From MED660 sp002691025 (GTDB taxonomy: Bacteria; Myxococcota_A; UBA9160; UBA4427), in assembly GCA_002170485.2 (NCBI GenBank), contig NHDZ02000103.1:1-64000 (forward strand): DNA of 64,000 nucleotides, in the 5' to 3' direction. The notes under the pieces are model-generated. The model saw nothing but the letters and a program-made list of their open reading frames with translations. It was not told the DNA's origin and did not search any database. This document shows, piece by piece, positions 60,106-64,000 of the stretch; within the stretch, counting starts at the first letter, position 1; each line of letters starts with the position of its first letter. Made by a program: the position numbers and the translations under genes.

Positions 60106-60653
60106 CTTTCCTCGACCTGTGAAGACTCGGGCGCCTCTTCGTCTTCGAAATCACCCCGAATCAGATTTCGAAGACCCAGTCTCAACCTGAGCAGGTAGCG
60201 GATGGCGATCAAGGCAAAGGCGAAGGGAATGACCACCTCCAGCATCCAGGCCGGAATCCCAGAGAAAGCCACGCTCCCGTAGGTCTTCTCGTCCCACACA
60301 AAACGCCCCGAATGCCAGGCCACGAGGGCACACACCACGGTTGTAAAACAACTCGTGACCAGGCCGATCCCGGCCCGGGCGCGTGGAGAAACCATCCGGG
60401 AAACCGCATCGATACTGATGTGACGATCCCCACGTGCCGCCGCCACGGCGCCCATGAGTCCCACCCAGAGCACGAGCACGCGAATCAGGGGGTCGGCCCA
60501 GGGGATCCCCTGATCAAAGACATTCCTCAACAGGATCTGGAGCGGTGCAAGCACCACCATCACCGTAAGCAGCAGAGCCAGGAACGCATCCTCGACGCGA
60601 TGGAGTGCCCCAAAATAGACTTGAAGCCGGCTGCTGTTGGCCTCGGACTTCAT
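60099..60653 (-). CDS. dctQ: TRAP transporter small permease (DctQ)
   Basis: 184 residues, four predicted membrane helices in a DctQ pattern (AFLALLLTVMVVLAPLQILLRN, VLVLWVGLMGAVAAARGDRHISID, a long third helix, IPFAFALIAIRYLLRL). Acidic C-terminal tail. Its start overlaps the dctP stop by 4 bases (ATGA) and its stop overlaps dctM by 7, so all three are translationally coupled. Confidence 0.93.
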   Translation of the reverse strand: MKSEANSSRLQVYFGALHRVEDAFLALLLTVMVVLAPLQILLRNVFDQGIPWADPLIRVLVLWVGLMGAVAAARGDRHISIDAVSRMVSPRARAGIGLVTSCFTTVVCALVAWHSGRFVWDEKTYGSVAFSGIPAWMLEVVIPFAFALIAIRYLLRLRLGLRNLIRGDFEDEEAPESSQVEESC

Positions 60654-61675
60654 TGGCTTGCAGAGCGCTCACTTCGGTACTGCTCAAGCAGAGTCAGCAC
60701 CTGGTCCATGTTTTCATCCGAGTAGCGGTTCATGCCTCGAAGGTTCTTGATGGCCTCTTCGCTCATCTGATGCCACCGAAGAACCTCCTCTTCCGATTCC
60801 GCTGTCACGAACTCGATGCCCTGATTCTGAAGTGCCTGCCTTGCGCCCATCTCGCCCTGCCGACCTTCCTCATCCAGACCTCGGGCCACATTCTTGATGG
60901 TTTCCCGAACCACTTTCCGGTCCGCAGGGGAGATCTTGTCGAAGGCCCGCTTGTCCACGGCGAGAACACCCGTCAGATACATGAGGGGAACATCGGTCAA
61001 GTAGCCGACTTTCGTATGCCACTGAAAGGCAATGGCGCCCATGGGAGGAGCCGCCACCGTATCCACCAGACCCGTTTGCAAAGCCGTGTAGACATCGGCG
61101 ATGGGGAGCGGGACAGGGGACACACCGGCCGCATCCAGGGCGACCTCGGTCATCTTGTCGTCTTCCACCAACCAGACCTTCATCCCCTTGAGGTCTTCCA
61201 CACGCCTGATCGGCACCTGCGACATCACATAGGCAAATCCGCCATCGCTGATGGAGAGGACTTCCAACCCCTGCTCCGCCATTCCCTTCTTGAGTTGCTC
61301 ATCCATGGCAGCGCGTACGAAATCCACTTCCTCATAGTTCCGGAAGATCAGAGGCAGACTGTACAATTCGATATCCGGAAAGATTTCGGCGAGCGCTCCG
61401 CTCGTAAACGCTCCGCCCTGCAGCTGTCGAGCCCGGATCTTTCTCAAGACGGTTTTATCGCCTCCCATGACTCCGCCCGGATAGAATTTGAGCTTGACCC
61501 GGCCGTCGGTTTCCTTGGCGATCTCCTTACCGGCTTTGCGCATCTCTACCAACCAGCTACTGCCATCGGGAACGATGGTCGCAATCTTCAGCGTAAGCGC
61601 CTCTACGGTCGGTACGACCAGCAGAGCGGCTAGAAGAATGAAAGTTGACGCGGATTTCCTGTAGCGACTGATCAT
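60650..61675 (-). CDS. dctP: TRAP transporter periplasmic substrate-binding protein (DctP)
   Basis: About 341 residues from ATG 61675 with AGGAG upstream; an ATG at 61744 would add 23 non-signal residues. Signal peptide (FILLAALLVVPTVEA), then LKIATIVPDGSSWL, VKLKFYPGGVMGGD, the conserved LKGMKVWLVEDD region and a conserved Arg-containing ligand site (VPIRRVEDL). Solute is probably a carboxylate or related anion, by family. It is encoded directly after tatT. Confidence 0.93.
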   Translation of the reverse strand: MISRYRKSASTFILLAALLVVPTVEALTLKIATIVPDGSSWLVEMRKAGKEIAKETDGRVKLKFYPGGVMGGDKTVLRKIRARQLQGGAFTSGALAEIFPDIELYSLPLIFRNYEEVDFVRAAMDEQLKKGMAEQGLEVLSISDGGFAYVMSQVPIRRVEDLKGMKVWLVEDDKMTEVALDAAGVSPVPLPIADVYTALQTGLVDTVAAPPMGAIAFQWHTKVGYLTDVPLMYLTGVLAVDKRAFDKISPADRKVVRETIKNVARGLDEEGRQGEMGARQALQNQGIEFVTAESEEEVLRWHQMSEEAIKNLRGMNRYSDENMDQVLTLLEQYRSERSASQ

Positions 61676-61747
61676 TTCAACTCCTGGATCCAAGAAGTGA
61701 CACCTCATTCCGACATGCGGTTCCGGACCAGAGCGAATCCACAACGA

Positions 61748-62608
61748 CTAGAAATACTCATTCGATTCAGCCAGAAGCTCTCGGGCCTGCTCCTGCGCGA
61801 TCGTATTGCTCAGCGTGTAGCCAGGAGCGACCGGGTCGGCCGCGATGACTTCCTCCAGCAGTTGGTCGTGCAGAGACTGATCAAACACCAACCGGGCATA
61901 TTGATCCGCCATCAAGACCTTGGCCAGGAGGTCCTTCCCCTTCGACAGCTCAATGGCCCGCTCGAAATACTTCCGACCCAGTTCAGGGCGCCCGCCCAGA
62001 CTCGCGGGCCTCAAGGTATAGAGGACACCCAGGTAGAGGTCGGCCCGGCCGTTGTCATAGCCGGGTTCAAGTGCAACGACGCGTTCCATCAGGGCCTGCA
62101 CCTTGGGTAGCTCTGCAACCGCATTCCAATCAGCCGCGTTGATCTGCACCCAACCTGCCCAGGCCGCACCGTACCCATAGAGGGTGGGCACATCATCCCG
62201 ATCGGTTGAAGCCAAGGCTGTCTCGAATGCACTGAAGCGCCCGCGGCTGGCCTCGCATAGTTCCATCGAGCGGAGGCAAAGAGCCTTCCACCCGTAATTC
62301 TTCGCCTTGGTGCTGAGCCGAGAAGCACGGACCGGATCGGTCACAAAGGAAGACGCATAGGCGGAGTAGAGTTGGGCTCCGGCCAGCAAGAGGGTCTGAT
62401 TCTTCGGATCCCCCTCAACCAGGCCGTCGATGGCAATCAGGTACGCCGGCGCGCCTTCCTTTACGAGGAGTACGTCATCTTGATTGAGGACGGCCGAAGT
62501 CAGGTTTTTGGCCACACCCGTGGTGGCCGAACTCATGAGCGAGCTACACCCGACCCAGGACATCGAAGTCATCAGAAATAGAAAAAGGACAGACAAACGA
62601 AATATCAT
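61748..62608 (-). CDS. tatT: TatT: TPR lipoprotein partner of the TRAP binding protein
   Basis: 286 residues. Lipoprotein signal with lipobox SWVGC, so it is membrane-anchored in the periplasm. The mature part is all-helical with TPR-like pairs (AGAQLYSAYASSF, LYLGVLYTLRPASLGGRPEL). This matches the TatT component of tetratricopeptide-repeat-associated TRAP transporters, first described in Treponema, which forms a trimer holding the substrate-binding protein. It precedes dctP by 72 bases as the first gene of the operon. The ligand is likely hydrophobic (inference from TatT systems). Confidence 0.85.
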   Translation of the reverse strand: MIFRLSVLFLFLMTSMSWVGCSSLMSSATTGVAKNLTSAVLNQDDVLLVKEGAPAYLIAIDGLVEGDPKNQTLLLAGAQLYSAYASSFVTDPVRASRLSTKAKNYGWKALCLRSMELCEASRGRFSAFETALASTDRDDVPTLYGYGAAWAGWVQINAADWNAVAELPKVQALMERVVALEPGYDNGRADLYLGVLYTLRPASLGGRPELGRKYFERAIELSKGKDLLAKVLMADQYARLVFDQSLHDQLLEEVIAADPVAPGYTLSNTIAQEQARELLAESNEYF

Positions 62609-62849
62609 GACGCCTCAAAGGTAGCAGGCAGAGCGCCGTCGCGGACGTGTAAAGGCTCTGGAGTCGTCCGGGTGCGATCTTTTCCAGAGTCCGGGAGACC
62701 GAGGCCAAGGACGGCTAGAATGAACAGCACGGGGGTCGGGCCGGATTTTCATCGTCTCCATCCCTGGAGAACAAAACTCGGCTCCATGGGCTGGCCTACT
62801 TCGATTCCCGGTCTCCTGAAAGCCAATCATCCCGGAGAGAAGGACCTCC

Positions 62850-64000
62850 ATGATCCGCCTCATCACGGCTGCGTTCCCCGCAATTTGGCTCTTCGCCACG
62901 CTGATGGGCCTTGGACTCAACCTCAAGCTCAATCCTCTTCTGGCCCTTGTCCTGGCCGGCGCCTACACGGTTCTCCCCATTGTGGGCCTGAAAGCGCTCC
63001 TTCCGGCTCGCCCTCTGGCCCTGCCCCTGGCCGCCTGGGGGATGACACTCCTGACCCTGGGCTCTCTTCCCCAGTTCTTCCCAGGCCAATCGGACCGGGC
63101 CACCGCCCGGGGGTTCCGCGACCTCGGGTTTTTCCTGGGCCATGACGCTTCTTCCGGGCTGGGAAGAATGGCGGGAGAATTGACGCGCTGGGCCAGCCCC
63201 GAGAATCAGGAACCCATCTCCCCACTCTCCCGCACACGCCCCATCCGAGTGCCCGGTTCCATCGAATCCATCAGCCCACCCCGGCCCCCGGACCTCGGTC
63301 ACGAGCGCACCGCGGGTGGAGACTCGAATCCCATCACCCTCACCTATGACGGGGATGACAGAAGCCTTCGCATCGGGGTCGAAATAGACGGTCCGGATAT
63401 CAGTGATTTCTACACGGTGATTCTCGATACGGGCGCGACCTATTCCACGCTCTCGGCGGAAGCGCTTGAGGAGATCGGGATATCGATTCCGCCCGATGCG
63501 CCCTGGGTCGAACTCCAGACGGCGGGGGGGCTCATCGAAGCCCCTCTCGTCCTGGTGGATGCCGTATGGCTGGGAGATTTTCCGGTCGAATGGGTCACTG
63601 TCGCCATCTGCGAGGAATGCAGCCGTCCGCCCGTGGCCGGACTTCTTGGACTCAATGTGCTGCAACGCTTCCGCGTCTCCATCGATCATGAAGGAAAGAA
63701 GATCGAACTCTACCCGCGCAGGGTGGATTCCAACCGTCGAGTGGATATCGGTCACTGGCTTGAAATCGATGGACGAATCACCCAATCTCCGGATGGAATC
63801 GTCGACCTGGAGCTGCGCGGACAGAATCGAGCACGACAAGCGATTCGCGCCGCCGTGGTCAACATCAACTGTTCCGGAACCGGATTCGCAGTAGAACTCG
63901 GGGACATCCCACCTGGAGGAGAGGCCCATACCCAGGTCGACCTTCCTCAGGGCACGGATTGTCGAGAACGGGAGCTGAGCCTTTCTCGCGCCACCTGGGT
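62850..64000 (+). CDS. Membrane-anchored retropepsin-like aspartyl protease, C-terminus cut by window edge
   Basis: Open from ATG 62850 (GGAGAGAAGG upstream) to the right edge, 383 codons with no stop. Residues about 1-75 hold two or three hydrophobic segments. A Pro-rich linker follows. The retropepsin core then appears: ILDTGATYSTLSAE with the catalytic Asp near residue 197, QTAGGLIEAPLVLVDAVWLG, and the hydrophobic GLLGLNVLQRF flap-partner strand. Such single-domain proteases act as dimers or processing enzymes at the membrane. Substrate unknown. The region 62609-62849 before it holds no gene that I can support. Confidence 0.8.
   Translation, partial: MIRLITAAFPAIWLFATLMGLGLNLKLNPLLALVLAGAYTVLPIVGLKALLPARPLALPLAAWGMTLLTLGSLPQFFPGQSDRATARGFRDLGFFLGHDASSGLGRMAGELTRWASPENQEPISPLSRTRPIRVPGSIESISPPRPPDLGHERTAGGDSNPITLTYDGDDRSLRIGVEIDGPDISDFYTVILDTGATYSTLSAEALEEIGISIPPDAPWVELQTAGGLIEAPLVLVDAVWLGDFPVEWVTVAICEECSRPPVAGLLGLNVLQRFRVSIDHEGKKIELYPRRVDSNRRVDIGHWLEIDGRITQSPDGIVDLELRGQNRARQAIRAAVVNINCSGTGFAVELGDIPPGGEAHTQVDLPQGTDCRERELSLSRATW

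Noticed and set aside
62796..63929. Long minus-strand frame of 377 residues
   Set aside because: It is the antisense of the retropepsin-like gene, has low-complexity composition (Gly, Arg, Asp, Pro), no family motifs and no Shine-Dalgarno.
1..64000. CRISPR array, tRNA, rRNA or insertion sequence
   Set aside because: No regularly spaced repeats, cloverleaf with CCA-type ends, rRNA motifs, transposase motifs or terminal inverted repeats were seen by eye. Small or divergent examples could be missed without a computed search.

Overview
The window is a bacterial chromosomal segment of about 64 kb, densely coded on both strands, with moderately high G+C judged by eye. It looks like draft or metagenome-derived sequence: single N bases occur only at about 16.6-24.1 kb and 49.9-57.6 kb. 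The gene set (aa3-type oxidase with a separate diheme cytochrome c, TatT-type TRAP transporter, type IV pilin, outer-membrane barrels, a selenocysteine-type gene) points to a Gram-negative, aerobic, probably marine heterotroph, perhaps of the old Deltaproteobacteria (Myxococcota-like). That placement is inference. I saw no rRNA, tRNA, insertion sequence, phage gene or CRISPR array.

Layout. 0-8.4 kb: outer-membrane DUF481 protein (cut at the left edge), MscS channel, cytochrome P450, a nucleoside-salvage pair, a cupin, then a minus-strand Fe-S maturation operon (A-type carrier, YgfZ fused to TPRs, Nfu). 8.6-16.7 kb: three transporters, a beta-lactamase-fold esterase, an acyl-CoA ligase and an SDR. 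16.8-22.6 kb: a molybdopterin oxidoreductase, a hybrid sensor kinase and Tag glycosylase. 22.7-27.5 kb: a divergent cluster with an ABC1/UbiB-type kinase, a four-helix di-iron-like protein, a TetR regulator and two DUF455-like ferritin-fold proteins, the second of which has lost predicted metal ligands. 27.5-33.1 kb: a D-aminoacylase/Rieske oxygenase/Rieske ferredoxin operon facing a 2-oxoglutarate oxygenase/DoxX operon. 33.1-38.3 kb: a complete aa3-type cytochrome c oxidase operon with two subunit III genes and two tiny membrane proteins. 38.6-44.8 kb: fatty acid hydroxylase-like protein, VOC protein, CaiB CoA-transferase, an unusual HxD oxygenase-like protein, dienelactone hydrolase, and an AhpD-like gene with an in-frame TGA at the second Cys of its CxxC motif, followed by a bSECIS-like hairpin. 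45.0-50.2 kb: glycan-assembly genes. 50.4-58.8 kb: outer-membrane proteins, CopA, an SDR lacking the catalytic Tyr, a pilin with a good terminator, and a sulfatase-like lipoprotein. 58.8-62.6 kb: TRAP operon tatT-dctP-dctQ-dctM. 62.85 kb to the right edge: a membrane-anchored retropepsin-like protease (cut by the edge).

The most notable items are the selenocysteine AhpD-like gene with its recoding hairpin and the TetR-linked trio of ferritin-fold proteins containing one apparent pseudo-subunit. The YgfZ-TPR fusion and the two small proteins of the oxidase operon come next.
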